A DNA stretch of 64,000 nucleotides from a bacterium (GTDB taxonomy: Bacteria; Armatimonadota; Zipacnadia; Zipacnadales; Zipacnadaceae): the NCBI GenBank assembly GCA_030602615.1, contig JAUVZM010000003.1, forward strand, positions 37,707-101,706. The letters are read 5' to 3'. The position numbers were made by a program, and so were the translations under genes. Below, piece by piece: positions 46,886 to 56,490 of this stretch. The notes below the pieces were generated by a model that had not been told where the DNA came from, ran no database searches, and worked only from the letters and a program-made list of their open reading frames with translations. Numbering within the stretch: the first letter of the stretch is position 1; each line of letters starts with the position of its first letter.

Positions 46886-48319
46886 ATGAAGCGTTATCAG
46901 TTCACACTGGCAGCTCTGTTAATATTTGCGATACTGCTGGCCTGGGTGCTCACTCAGGAGCGTGGACGAGTGCCGGAAGAGGGTGAAATCTTCCGCCTCT
47001 CTCCACAACGGATTGTCAAGCTTGAGGTGAACCAAGATGACAACAGGCTGGTGCTGGAGCGCCGCGACCAGCAGTGGTATCTGAGCGAACCGCTCCAGGG
47101 GCTGGCTGATAGCGACAAAGTTGACAGTATGCTGGAAAGCCTGGTCCAAATCAAGCCTGGCAAGCGAGAGGACGTTGACCTGACCAATCCCGACTACGGG
47201 CTGGCCCAACCAGTGCTCACCGTCACCTTCCAGACTCGGGCCGGTCGCGCTACCACGGTCAAGCTGGGTGCTGAGAGTGGCACCGGCGACGATCATTTCG
47301 CCACCATTAGCGGCCGCCCTGAGCTATACTTGATTAAGACCTCGTTCAAGACAGCGCTGGAGAAATCTCCCGATGACCTCCGCGACAGAAAGCTGGTGGA
47401 TCTGAAGAAGGATGATGTCCGCAAGCTGAAGATCGAGCGGCCAGCGACGACCATCATAGCCGAACGAATCAGCGCAGGTGATACCCACAAGTGGCAGTTG
47501 CATCAGCCCGTGGAAGCAGCGGCGGATCGCTTCGCTGTCGAGGATATAGTGGACGGCATAATCCGGGCGAAGGCTGCTGACTTCGCTGACAGGCCAGAAG
47601 ATCTCAGCAGCGTTGGGTTGGACAAGCCCCAGGCCACCGTCTCGCTGACTACGAAAGATGGCCAGGAGCGGACGTTCCGCATCGGCAAGCAGATCGAAAA
47701 GGACGTACCCAAGGAGTACGGCGAGGGCACCGAGCAGAAGCGGGTCGTCTACGTGGATATGGAGCAGCGCCCGCAACTGCTGCTGGTCACGGCGGACCTG
47801 CTGAACCAGGTCAGCAAGAGCCTCTTCGCCCTGCGCGACAAGACCATCCTCGACTTCGCCAGGGAGAAGGTCTTGCAGGTTAAGGTCCAGTCCAAGCAGA
47901 AACTTAACTTTGCAGCCAGCAAGAACGAAGACGGTGAGTGGATTCTGGCGGCGCCGGCGGGAATGCAGGCCCCGGCCGACAGAATTGATGACATCCTCTG
48001 GGACCTGGACAGTTTGCAGGCTGTTACCTTCGAAAAGGAGCAGCCTGAGCAGGGAGACCTTATGGAGTATGGCCTGGCGGTCCCCTATACGGTCATAACG
48101 TTGAAAATCGCCCGCCAAAGCAGACCAATCAAGGTGCGCCTGGGCAATAAACCCCAGCCTAATGCACGCTACTGTCAGACCTCCGAGAGCGAGCAGGTAT
48201 ATCAGATTAATGCCACCGTGTTGCTGAACGATCTACCGGCAGACTTGAAGGCCCTGACCAGTCCCAAGGAGACGGAGTCAGAGAGTTTGCTTCAACCGAA
48301 CACTCTCCCGCAGCCTTAA
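46886..48319 (+). CDS. DUF4340 domain protein
   Basis: N-terminal TM; repeated IVKLEVNQDDNRLVLERRDQQWYLSEPLQGLADSDKVDSMLESLVQIKPGK-type motifs; in operon with Gld-like genes. Confidence 0.88.
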   Translation: MKRYQFTLAALLIFAILLAWVLTQERGRVPEEGEIFRLSPQRIVKLEVNQDDNRLVLERRDQQWYLSEPLQGLADSDKVDSMLESLVQIKPGKREDVDLTNPDYGLAQPVLTVTFQTRAGRATTVKLGAESGTGDDHFATISGRPELYLIKTSFKTALEKSPDDLRDRKLVDLKKDDVRKLKIERPATTIIAERISAGDTHKWQLHQPVEAAADRFAVEDIVDGIIRAKAADFADRPEDLSSVGLDKPQATVSLTTKDGQERTFRIGKQIEKDVPKEYGEGTEQKRVVYVDMEQRPQLLLVTADLLNQVSKSLFALRDKTILDFAREKVLQVKVQSKQKLNFAASKNEDGEWILAAPAGMQAPADRIDDILWDLDSLQAVTFEKEQPEQGDLMEYGLAVPYTVITLKIARQSRPIKVRLGNKPQPNARYCQTSESEQVYQINATVLLNDLPADLKALTSPKETESESLLQPNTLPQP

Positions 48320-48348
48320 AGAGCGGCTACCAGCGGACGAGGTGCCTT

Positions 48349-49569
48349 ATGGACAACCAGCAGGTCATCGAACTGAGCCAGCGCTACCTGATGTCCACCT
48401 ACAGCCCGCTTCCGGTCGCATTTGTGCGCGGGGAGGGCTGTCGGCTGTGGGATGCCGACGGCAACGAATACCTGGACTTTGTGGCGGGCATTGCGGTGGC
48501 CAGTACCGGCCACTGCCATCCCCGCGTGGTAGAGGCCATCTGCGAGCAGGCCGGCCAGCTTATGCACACTTCCAATCTTTACCATATCCCCCTCCAGGCC
48601 CAACTGGCTCAGAGCCTGGCGGAGATATCCTGCGCCGACCGCTGCTTTTTTTGCAACAGCGGGGCCGAGGCTAACGAAGCCGCCATCAAGCTGCCCCGCA
48701 AGTGGGCCGGTATGAACCGCAGTGGCGAGTGTTTTGAGATTATCACGGCGAAGCAGTCCTTCCACGGCCGGACGCTGGCAACGCTCGCCGCCACCGGCCA
48801 GGAGAAATACCAGAAAGCTTTCCGCCCACTGCCCCCCGGCTTCACATACGTCCCCTTTAATGATGTCGGTGCGCTGGAAGAAGCGATAAGCGAGCAAACT
48901 TGCGCGGTGATGCTAGAGTCGATCCAGGTCGAAGGCGGCATCAACGTCCCGGATGACGACTACCTGCCCCGGGTCGAAGACCTTTGCGAGGAGCAGGGCA
49001 TCCTGCTGATACTTGACGAGGTGCAAACGGGAATGGGCCGAACCGGCCACTGGTTCGGGTACGAACATGCCGACATCACCCCTGACATCATCACGCTGGC
49101 CAAGGCGCTGGGATCAGGCTTTCCTATTGGGGCCTGCCTGGCGAAAGAAGGTGTAGCCAGCGCTTTTCAACCCGGCGATCACGCCTCCACCTTCGGCGGC
49201 AATCATCTGGCCTGCGCGGCCGCTCTGGCGACTATTGATGTCATCGAAGACGAGGGCCTGGTGGCTAATGCCGCCCGGATGGGCAGCTTGCTTGAGGAAC
49301 TGCTGACCGACGAGCTAAGCGAAATAGACGGCTTCGACCACATTCGCGGCAGAGGGCTGCTGCTGGCCGTCCAGGTCACGCCCGAGGTCTCGGCGAAGGC
49401 TATTCAGAATCAGTGCCTGGCGGCCGGGCTGGTGGTCAATGCTATGGGCGACGACAGGGTGCGCCTGGCCCCACCACTGATGATCAGCGAAGCCGACTGC
49501 CAGCAGGCCGTAGCGATACTGGCAGATGCAGTCCGCAAAGTGGCCGGCAACTTGAATCCTCACCGATAA
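48349..49569 (+). CDS. Class III aminotransferase (acetylornithine/succinylornithine type)
   Basis: LWDADGNEYLDFVAGIAVASTGHCHPRVV; FFCNSGAEANEAAIKLPRKW; LILDEVQTGMGRTGHWFGYEH; TLAKALGSGFPIGACLAKE. Confidence 0.93.
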   Translation: MDNQQVIELSQRYLMSTYSPLPVAFVRGEGCRLWDADGNEYLDFVAGIAVASTGHCHPRVVEAICEQAGQLMHTSNLYHIPLQAQLAQSLAEISCADRCFFCNSGAEANEAAIKLPRKWAGMNRSGECFEIITAKQSFHGRTLATLAATGQEKYQKAFRPLPPGFTYVPFNDVGALEEAISEQTCAVMLESIQVEGGINVPDDDYLPRVEDLCEEQGILLILDEVQTGMGRTGHWFGYEHADITPDIITLAKALGSGFPIGACLAKEGVASAFQPGDHASTFGGNHLACAAALATIDVIEDEGLVANAARMGSLLEELLTDELSEIDGFDHIRGRGLLLAVQVTPEVSAKAIQNQCLAAGLVVNAMGDDRVRLAPPLMISEADCQQAVAILADAVRKVAGNLNPHR

Positions 49570-49627
49570 TGGTTGACTTCCCAACAGGCCGCCGTGTGCC
49601 ACGGCCCAATTAGCAGAAAGCCCCAGG

Positions 49628-52042
49628 GTGAAGAGGGCTGTGCCGCCAGGAGGGTCGGACGATGCCGGTATGGATGGCAGGCAACCACGCCAATTGAGTT
49701 TGCTGTTTCCCCTCTACTTCGTGGCTGCTGGGCTGGCTGCTGGAGTTGCCCAGGTGATAGTGTTTCGCGAGTTGCTGATCTCCTGCCAGGGCAATGAGGT
49801 GAGCATGGGGATAATCCTGGCCGGATGGCTGCTGTGGGGGGCAGCAGGTGCCATCTGGGCGGGGCGCGCCCGTCGGCTCGGTGACATGAAGGCTTGCCTG
49901 CGCGTCGCCGCGTTGCTCACCTTCCTGCCGGGGCTTGCCCTGATCGCTGGCTTGCTGCTAACCAGCGGCTACAGTTATCTGCTCGCCGTCAAAATCCCTG
50001 AGCTGTTCCCCACTCTCGCCGGAGCCAGCAATTTGTTGACCCAGCTTCTCTCCCTGGAAGCCGGGCAGATGCTCAGCCTGCCGCAGATTGTGATGTTGGG
50101 CTTTGGAGCCACGCTGCTGCCTGCAGCAGTGGCCGGGGCGCAGTTTGCTACCGCGTGCCGTGGCTACGCCCAGCTTCGCAGCCATCAGCCGGATACGGTG
50201 GGCCGCGCCTACGGCCTTGATGCGGTCGGCCACCTGCTGGGCGGCACCGTCCTGGCCTGGCTGGCGCTGCAGGTGATTCCGCCCTTTTCTATGGCAATCA
50301 TAGTGGGCCTGCTGAATGCCGGAGCCGGATTTTGCCTGCTGGCGGCTATCGCCACCGACCAGCAGAGGTGGGTCTACGGGATAGGGACGCTCCTGACCCT
50401 GGCTATGGTGGCCGCGGGCCTGATTGGCCCGCAACTGGCCCGCCAGTGGCGATGGACTGATGAGCAGGTACTGGCCAGTACGCGGACGATATATGGCGAC
50501 ATAACTCTGACCAGATTTGGCGACAGCGGGGTCTATGTCTACAATAATGGCCTGCCGACGGCCAGTTCACCGGCGCCACCATCCCTCACCGTTGACATAG
50601 ACTTCGCCCTGCTTCAGCATCCCAACCCGCAGCGCATTCTGATGGTGGGCGGAGGCGCGACAGGTGGACTGGCAGCAGCACTGCGCCATGAACCGGATCG
50701 CATTGATTATGTCGAGCTGGACCCCGCCATCTTCTCCTTTGTCGCTCCGTGGCTGACCGCTGAGGATCAGGCTGCGCTCACCGATCCCACAGTTCATACG
50801 ATTGCCGGTGACGGCCGCCTGCTTGTGAAGCATCGCAGTCGCCGGCAAGCAGCCAAGTACGATGCCGTGCTGGTGATGCTGCCGCCGCCGGTCAGCGCTC
50901 AGCTCAACCGCTTCTACACGCGCCAGTGGTTTGAGCAGGTCAGGCAGTTGCTGGGGCCGGAAGGTATCGTGGCCTGGCAACTGCCTTCTTCCCAGGTCTA
51001 TCTACACGGACCGCTGCGCAGCCTCAATGTAACGGTGCTGGAGGCCGCCCGCCAGGTATTTGACTCGCTGGTGTATCTGCCCGGCGAGCGGATGACCATC
51101 GTGGCCACGCCGGGCTCAAGCTATCTCACCCAGCATTCCTCGGTGCTGGTTGCCCGCGCCCGGCAGCGCGGCTTGCAGTCCGATATGCTGTACGCATGGC
51201 TGCCGGATATGCTGCGGGCAGATTTTACCGATTACGTTCAGAGCCAAACGCAACTGACCACTCAAGTGCCGATTAACAGCGACCAGCGGCCGGTTGCTTA
51301 CCTCTACCATCAGGCGTGGTGGCTGGAACACCGCCATCCCGGCTGGGGCGAGAAGCTCAGCCGACTGACAAAAGCCGATGCCTGGCAGTGGTGGGGAGCC
51401 GTTGGGGTGTTGCTATTCTTGTGGGCACTCACCTCCTGCACCGGCCCAGGCCGCCGGACAGTGATTCCTATGGCGGTGGCTGTCGCCGGACTGTGTGGGA
51501 TGGCCGCGGAGATGGTTCTGCTCATTAGCTTCCAATCACATTACGGGTATGTCTTCCAGCAGATTGGATTTATTGTGGGCAGCTTTATGGTGGGGCTGGC
51601 AGCGGGAAGCTGGTGGCTGGGCCGGTGGTTGCAGCAGCAGCCATCCCGCCGGTCAATTGCCCTGCGCCTGGCCGGCATTCTGGGCGGCGGAGCAGCGCTT
51701 GTGGCGCTGATGCCGCTGTTGTTGAGTTGGGTATGGCAGGCGGCGCCGGGCCCAGCAGCCGAGGCAGTGGTGTCCTACGGGGTGTATCCTCTCTTAGCAG
51801 GCATCTTGGGGCTGTGGATTGGCGCCGAATTTCCGCTGGCCGCTGCGTTGTGGACAGAAGCCAGACACCAACAGGCCCAGTCGGCCACGGTGCTCTATGG
51901 TGCCGACCTGATTGGCGCAGCCGTCGGGGCGCTAATTGGCGGCACTTTGCTGGTCCCGCTGCTGGGCACACTCCAAACCTGCTGGCTGTTTGCCTTCGTG
52001 GCAGCTTCAGCGGGAGTGGTGGTGCTACTTCGGAGCAAGTAG
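49628..52042 (+). CDS. Polytopic membrane protein with embedded spermidine synthase-like domain
   Basis: N-terminal and C-terminal multi-TM blocks flank ILMVGGGATGGLAAALRHEPDRIDYVELDPAIFSF...TIAGDGRLLVKHRS...YDAVLVMLPPPVSAQLNRFYTRQWFEQVRQLLGPEGIVAWQLPSS; start may be MDGRQPRQL. Confidence 0.85.
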   Translation: MKRAVPPGGSDDAGMDGRQPRQLSLLFPLYFVAAGLAAGVAQVIVFRELLISCQGNEVSMGIILAGWLLWGAAGAIWAGRARRLGDMKACLRVAALLTFLPGLALIAGLLLTSGYSYLLAVKIPELFPTLAGASNLLTQLLSLEAGQMLSLPQIVMLGFGATLLPAAVAGAQFATACRGYAQLRSHQPDTVGRAYGLDAVGHLLGGTVLAWLALQVIPPFSMAIIVGLLNAGAGFCLLAAIATDQQRWVYGIGTLLTLAMVAAGLIGPQLARQWRWTDEQVLASTRTIYGDITLTRFGDSGVYVYNNGLPTASSPAPPSLTVDIDFALLQHPNPQRILMVGGGATGGLAAALRHEPDRIDYVELDPAIFSFVAPWLTAEDQAALTDPTVHTIAGDGRLLVKHRSRRQAAKYDAVLVMLPPPVSAQLNRFYTRQWFEQVRQLLGPEGIVAWQLPSSQVYLHGPLRSLNVTVLEAARQVFDSLVYLPGERMTIVATPGSSYLTQHSSVLVARARQRGLQSDMLYAWLPDMLRADFTDYVQSQTQLTTQVPINSDQRPVAYLYHQAWWLEHRHPGWGEKLSRLTKADAWQWWGAVGVLLFLWALTSCTGPGRRTVIPMAVAVAGLCGMAAEMVLLISFQSHYGYVFQQIGFIVGSFMVGLAAGSWWLGRWLQQQPSRRSIALRLAGILGGGAALVALMPLLLSWVWQAAPGPAAEAVVSYGVYPLLAGILGLWIGAEFPLAAALWTEARHQQAQSATVLYGADLIGAAVGALIGGTLLVPLLGTLQTCWLFAFVAASAGVVVLLRSK

Positions 52043-52107
52043 GTGTTGCAGAAGCGTAATTCCGGCGCTGCTGTCAAACGCGAGGGAAGAAATGCTCCGC
52101 ATTGCTC

Positions 52108-53256
52108 CTACGCTTGCCAGATGCCGGGGATCTTGCAGCCACACTTGGTGCACTTGCCAGTGCGGGGGTCAAGACCGGTGTTGGTAACCTGCGGGCCGTG
52201 GCGCTTGAGGACTTTCATCCCACAGGCCGGACAGTAGGTAGACTCGGCAGGGTCGCCGGGCATATTACCCAGATAGACATAATTCAGGCCTACCTCATAG
52301 GCTAGCTTCCGCAGATTGCGCAGCGTATCTTGTGAGGTGGCCTGGACCCGGCGGAGCTGGTACTTGGGGAAGAACCGCGAGACAAACAGCGGCACATCCG
52401 GGCTCAGACTGTCCAATATCCACTGGCACATCTTCCGGAATGTAGAAGTGTTGTCATTGTACCCGGGGACTACCAGATTGGCCAGCTCCAGCCACGTGCC
52501 GCTCGCGTGGACCTGCTTGATGGCATTCAGCACCGGCTGCAGAGTAGCGCCGACTACATTCTGGTAGAAGTCGTCGGTGAAACCCTTCAGATCGATGACT
52601 ATAGCGTCCATAGCCTGACACAGCTCCGCCAGCGGCTCAGAGCAGATGTAGCCGCCGGTGTGGCAGAGCATCTTGATGCCGCGCGCCCGGGCCAGCCTGG
52701 CGGTGTCCAGGACATACTCAATGCATTGAGTAGGATCGTTGAGTGTGAAGATAATACAGGGGATATTGTTGTCAATGACCTGGTCTACCATACTCTGCGG
52801 CGACAGATCTTTGTTGTCGGTGTGCTGAGGGTAGCTCTGGGTGAACTCCCAGTTCTGGCAGAACTTGCAGTGCAGGTTGCAGCCGGCCGTACCCACGGCG
52901 AGGGTCCGGGTGCCGGGCAGAAAGTGGAAGAAGGGCCCCTTTTCGACTGGATCGCCGTGAATGGCCGTTGGCTTGCCGTAAACTAGCGAAATCATCTGGC
53001 CGCCGAGGTTCATCCGCGCCTTGCAGTTGCCGTGTTGACCGGGTGCCAGCGTACAGTGGCGCGGGCAGAGCTGACACATTATCGTATTGCCCGACTGATT
53101 CTCCCAGAAGCGGGCTGGGTGGCGTGCCACATTGCCAACGGCAGCCTCCACCGGCACTGCACTGGCCAGAAGACCGCAGCCCAGCAGGGCACCCAAGCCC
53201 CCTCGCGCACACTTGGTCAGGAATTCGCGCCGGTCTATCTCATCATATGAAGCCAT
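52108..53256 (-). CDS. amrS: AmmeMemoRadiSam-type radical SAM enzyme (AmrS-like) with twin-arginine signal
   Basis: DRREFLTKCARGGLGALLGCGLLASAVPVEA; CQLCPRHCTLAPGQHGNCKARMN; VGTAGCNLHCKFCQNWEFTQSYP; C-terminal YCPACGMKV...CTKCGCKIPG zinc-ribbon-like. Confidence 0.92.
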   Translation of the reverse strand: MASYDEIDRREFLTKCARGGLGALLGCGLLASAVPVEAAVGNVARHPARFWENQSGNTIMCQLCPRHCTLAPGQHGNCKARMNLGGQMISLVYGKPTAIHGDPVEKGPFFHFLPGTRTLAVGTAGCNLHCKFCQNWEFTQSYPQHTDNKDLSPQSMVDQVIDNNIPCIIFTLNDPTQCIEYVLDTARLARARGIKMLCHTGGYICSEPLAELCQAMDAIVIDLKGFTDDFYQNVVGATLQPVLNAIKQVHASGTWLELANLVVPGYNDNTSTFRKMCQWILDSLSPDVPLFVSRFFPKYQLRRVQATSQDTLRNLRKLAYEVGLNYVYLGNMPGDPAESTYCPACGMKVLKRHGPQVTNTGLDPRTGKCTKCGCKIPGIWQA

Positions 53257-53329
53257 AACAGAAGCATTTCCGTCGTTTACACACGGAGAATGGCTATTAT
53301 TACTCGGCTAACGAGTAGCCCATAGTCAT

Positions 53330-53394
53330 GGGAGGGGCACCCTTGCCCCGACCAGCCTGGCGATTGTCCAGGTCGGGCCAGGGGTGGCCCTCCC
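53330..53394. repeat. Long imperfect inverted repeat (24-bp arms)
   Basis: GGGAGGGGCACCCTTGCCCCGACC - 17 nt - GGTCGGGCCAGGGGTGGCCCTCCC. Confidence 0.75.
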
Positions 53395-53417
53395 ACAGAG
53401 TCGAGTTGGTATGCTCA

Positions 53418-56096
53418 TCAACCCGTATAGACGGGGATACCCCAGTTGAGAAGCTGCTGCCGGGCTGCCCCGCCCAAGGCCCGATCCAACGCCGTGCCGA
53501 AGGCATACATACTGTGAACCTCAGCCGGCATCATCTTAAGTGTCGTAAAGAAGCCGCGGAACGGCTCGCGGTCGATCAGCCGCTCGGCGCTGTAGCCCTG
53601 GACATCGAGAATGGCATATAGCATACCCGCAACAACGTGTCCTCCCAGGTCCTGCTCCTGGCGCTCGGAGCCAGCACGGACGTATTCCTCCAGCGCCTTC
53701 AGTGCTCGGTCACGACTGTTGATGACGGCCTCCTGAGGCAGCTTAACCGCCGAGGCGCTGCCGATAGCATCGCGGGTCTCGGTGACCAGATCATATTGCA
53801 GCGAGGCGGCAGCAAACTGCGCCAGGCCGCTGGTCAGCGCGGGCTGATCGGCCAGCCACGGCTCGGTGGCCTGGCGAACCGCCTTCTGGCTGAGCTGATG
53901 CAGGCCCAGCATCCAGTCGGGCGGATCCTTGATGGCCCAGGCGCTGACACGAACCGGCTCACCCGCCGACTGCTTGCCACTGGGATCAACGTAGATGACA
54001 ACCTTCTCCGGTTGCTCCACCCCCGCCCACTGCTCCAGGATCTCTTGAGCCTGGTCCCAGATGTTGGGCATATTATACTGGCGCATTAGCCCAGCCACGG
54101 TATAGGGAGCGAAGACTACAATGTTCTGGCCAACGTGAGAATCCATATGGATGACGTCCTTGCCGATCATTTCCGTCACTTTGGCTGCATACTCGGAGGC
54201 CGGATCCGTCTGATTGGCAAGCTGCTCGCGGAGCCAGCGCGCATCGTCGGCCAGGCCGCTGTCGGCGAATGAGTTCTCCAGCTCATCAAGCACGGCCAGC
54301 GCCTGGTCAGTGTGCCCCATCTTCTGGTGACAGCGTGCCAGCAGGTATTGGGCGCGCGCCGCAAAATCGCCGGTGCGCAATCGGACCAGCGTGCTCAGCA
54401 ACTGGGCGGCTCTGCCAAACTGCCCTTGATCCATCAGCAGCGCCGCCTGGTAGTAGTAGGCAGGCTGGGTGAGGTCGGGCGGGGCTAGGACATACTTGAT
54501 ATGCTTCTTGTAGGCTTCAAACCAGGCATGCTCGGTATGGCGCTTGTATAGCCTCATCAGGTGCAGGAAAGTGGCCTGGTCATTTTCCAGGCCGGGCGGG
54601 AAGATAACGGGCATGACCGCGGCTGCTTGCGGATACATCTGCTGGGAGACCTCGTAGTTGCTCGGATCGGCATAGAAGCGGATCAACTTCACCAGTGCCT
54701 CGAACTCGTAGCTGCTGCCCGGGAAATGTATGAGCAGTTGCTGGAAGGTATAAGCCGTATCCGGTGTGACCGCCTCCGGATTTTCGTAGGGCGTGTAGGC
54801 TATGGCAATCTGGTATAGAGCGTCATCGCGCAGCGGACTGCCGAAGAAACCGTTAATGATCACCGCGTAGGCGCTGCTGGCATCCTGGATGGCCAGTAGT
54901 TCATCGGCAGCCGGTATCATCCCGCGGGCGCCGGTGGCTATCTGGTAGCTATCGCTGACCCGGTACAAATCGTCAGGCCCCTTGGCCTTGTTGATATCCT
55001 CGAACAGTATCTTCATCTGCCGGTAGCATTCGCCGATGTGGAAGAAGGCGTCGTCCAAGTTGTCATTGCCGGGAAATCGGTCAATGAACTGGCGAAACAG
55101 CGTAACCGCGTCGGCGTACTCGCGGTAGTTCTCGTGATGGCGGGCCCTCTGCCACAAGTCCTGAGCAGCGCGGCTGGGGTCGAACTGGAGTGTATCGTAA
55201 TACTCGCCGGCGGCCCGGTCACCGCGCTGCCGGATCCGCCGCAGCAGACTGTTGGCCTCGCGGATGGCTGCATTGGCCTGACTACTGCCCGGCATCTCAT
55301 AGATGAGAAACTCGTAAGCGTCCAGGGCGGCGCGCTCATGGCCCTGCAGGCGCAAAGCATTGGCGATCATCATCTGGGCATCGTCAGCGCAGTCACACAG
55401 CGGATAGCGAGCAAGCACATCCTCACAGGCGGCGATTGCCTGATCGTAGGCTTCGACTTGATAGTATTTGCGCGCCAGCATGCACAGGGCCTTAGCGCCA
55501 TAGTCGCTAGTCGGATGCAGCTCAGTGAGCGCAATCAGGGCGTCTATCGTCGCCTGCGGATCATCCATCTCATTGTATTCGCCTACCAGGGCCATATAGG
55601 CATCATCAGCGTAGGTGCTGCCCGGAAATTCGTGGACAATGAACTCCAGGGCATCAATCGCCAACAGGTGGTCTTTGTCCCTGACCAGCATCTGGGCCAG
55701 ACCCCAGGCAGCATCATCGGCCATGGGGCTGTGGGGATAGTTATCCAGCAGCAGACTGTAGGCGGAAACCTGGGCGCGGAAATCCTTCTTCACCGAGGTA
55801 ACCCAGGCATAGTGCATCAGGGTATCATCGCCAAAATCGGTGCCCCCGTACTTATCCAGGAAGACCTCATTGGCCTTGATGGCCTGTTGCATCTCTTTGT
55901 GCTGTGAGGGTTTGCAGCAGGTGTAGCTGGCCGTAGCGGCATCGTCGTGCTCGTTGTAATAGGTCAGTCGGCTGGGGAGCAGCGCAATATCGGCGAATGA
56001 AGTACCCAGCACGCCGGATATGTCGAACTCCTCGGCCGCCGCAACTGTACCCAACAACAGGATAAGCAGCACAATCACTATTGCTACACGAGACAT
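53418..56096 (-). CDS. TPR/TolA-like (YbgF-type) secreted repeat protein
   Basis: Signal MSRVAIVIVLLILLLGTVAAA; repeats such as SAYSLLLDNYPHSPMADDAAWGLAQMLV, DALEFIVHEFPGSTYADDAYMALVGEY, DRFPGNDNLDDAFFHIGECYRQ. Confidence 0.85.
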   Translation of the reverse strand: MSRVAIVIVLLILLLGTVAAAEEFDISGVLGTSFADIALLPSRLTYYNEHDDAATASYTCCKPSQHKEMQQAIKANEVFLDKYGGTDFGDDTLMHYAWVTSVKKDFRAQVSAYSLLLDNYPHSPMADDAAWGLAQMLVRDKDHLLAIDALEFIVHEFPGSTYADDAYMALVGEYNEMDDPQATIDALIALTELHPTSDYGAKALCMLARKYYQVEAYDQAIAACEDVLARYPLCDCADDAQMMIANALRLQGHERAALDAYEFLIYEMPGSSQANAAIREANSLLRRIRQRGDRAAGEYYDTLQFDPSRAAQDLWQRARHHENYREYADAVTLFRQFIDRFPGNDNLDDAFFHIGECYRQMKILFEDINKAKGPDDLYRVSDSYQIATGARGMIPAADELLAIQDASSAYAVIINGFFGSPLRDDALYQIAIAYTPYENPEAVTPDTAYTFQQLLIHFPGSSYEFEALVKLIRFYADPSNYEVSQQMYPQAAAVMPVIFPPGLENDQATFLHLMRLYKRHTEHAWFEAYKKHIKYVLAPPDLTQPAYYYQAALLMDQGQFGRAAQLLSTLVRLRTGDFAARAQYLLARCHQKMGHTDQALAVLDELENSFADSGLADDARWLREQLANQTDPASEYAAKVTEMIGKDVIHMDSHVGQNIVVFAPYTVAGLMRQYNMPNIWDQAQEILEQWAGVEQPEKVVIYVDPSGKQSAGEPVRVSAWAIKDPPDWMLGLHQLSQKAVRQATEPWLADQPALTSGLAQFAAASLQYDLVTETRDAIGSASAVKLPQEAVINSRDRALKALEEYVRAGSERQEQDLGGHVVAGMLYAILDVQGYSAERLIDREPFRGFFTTLKMMPAEVHSMYAFGTALDRALGGAARQQLLNWGIPVYTG

Positions 56097-56429
56097 CGCC
56101 ATCCACCTCCATATATCGCTCGCACGCAGCACAATTCTGCCTGCGCTACTGTCGCTAGCTGCAATATTCGCGCTTGGATTGCCTGATTCCTGCCCAGACA
56201 ATCCCACAGATAGCATACCCAGATTCGGGTGGTCTCCACACTCACTTGGACGTCTGCGCCGCCGATTGAGTTCGCTGCGTCATGCACAACCCAGACATCG
56301 TCAGCCAACCGTCGTGCTTCGGACAGCCCAGGAAGCCAGGAAGATTCTAACCTCTCGTCCCTCCCAACACTCACAAGCGGTTGTTGATCATTGATATTGC
56401 ACGTCCGCGCGGCCGGTAAGCAACTCCCC

Positions 56430-56458
56430 TTGACATTAGAACGTATGTTTGATATAAT
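56430..56458 (+). promoter_or_regulatory. Perfect consensus sigma-70 promoter with SOS-like box in spacer
   Basis: TTGACA - 17 nt - TATAAT; spacer contains GAACGTATGTTT (56439-56450). Confidence 0.7.
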
Positions 56459-56490
56459 AGTATGCGGGCATTTGTCAGGAGGCGAGCAGC

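Noticed and set aside
47324-48118. 264-aa minus-strand ORF
   Set aside because: Antisense to the DUF4340 gene in the Gld-like operon
55038-55907. 289-aa plus-strand ORF
   Set aside because: Antisense to the TPR protein; no motif support
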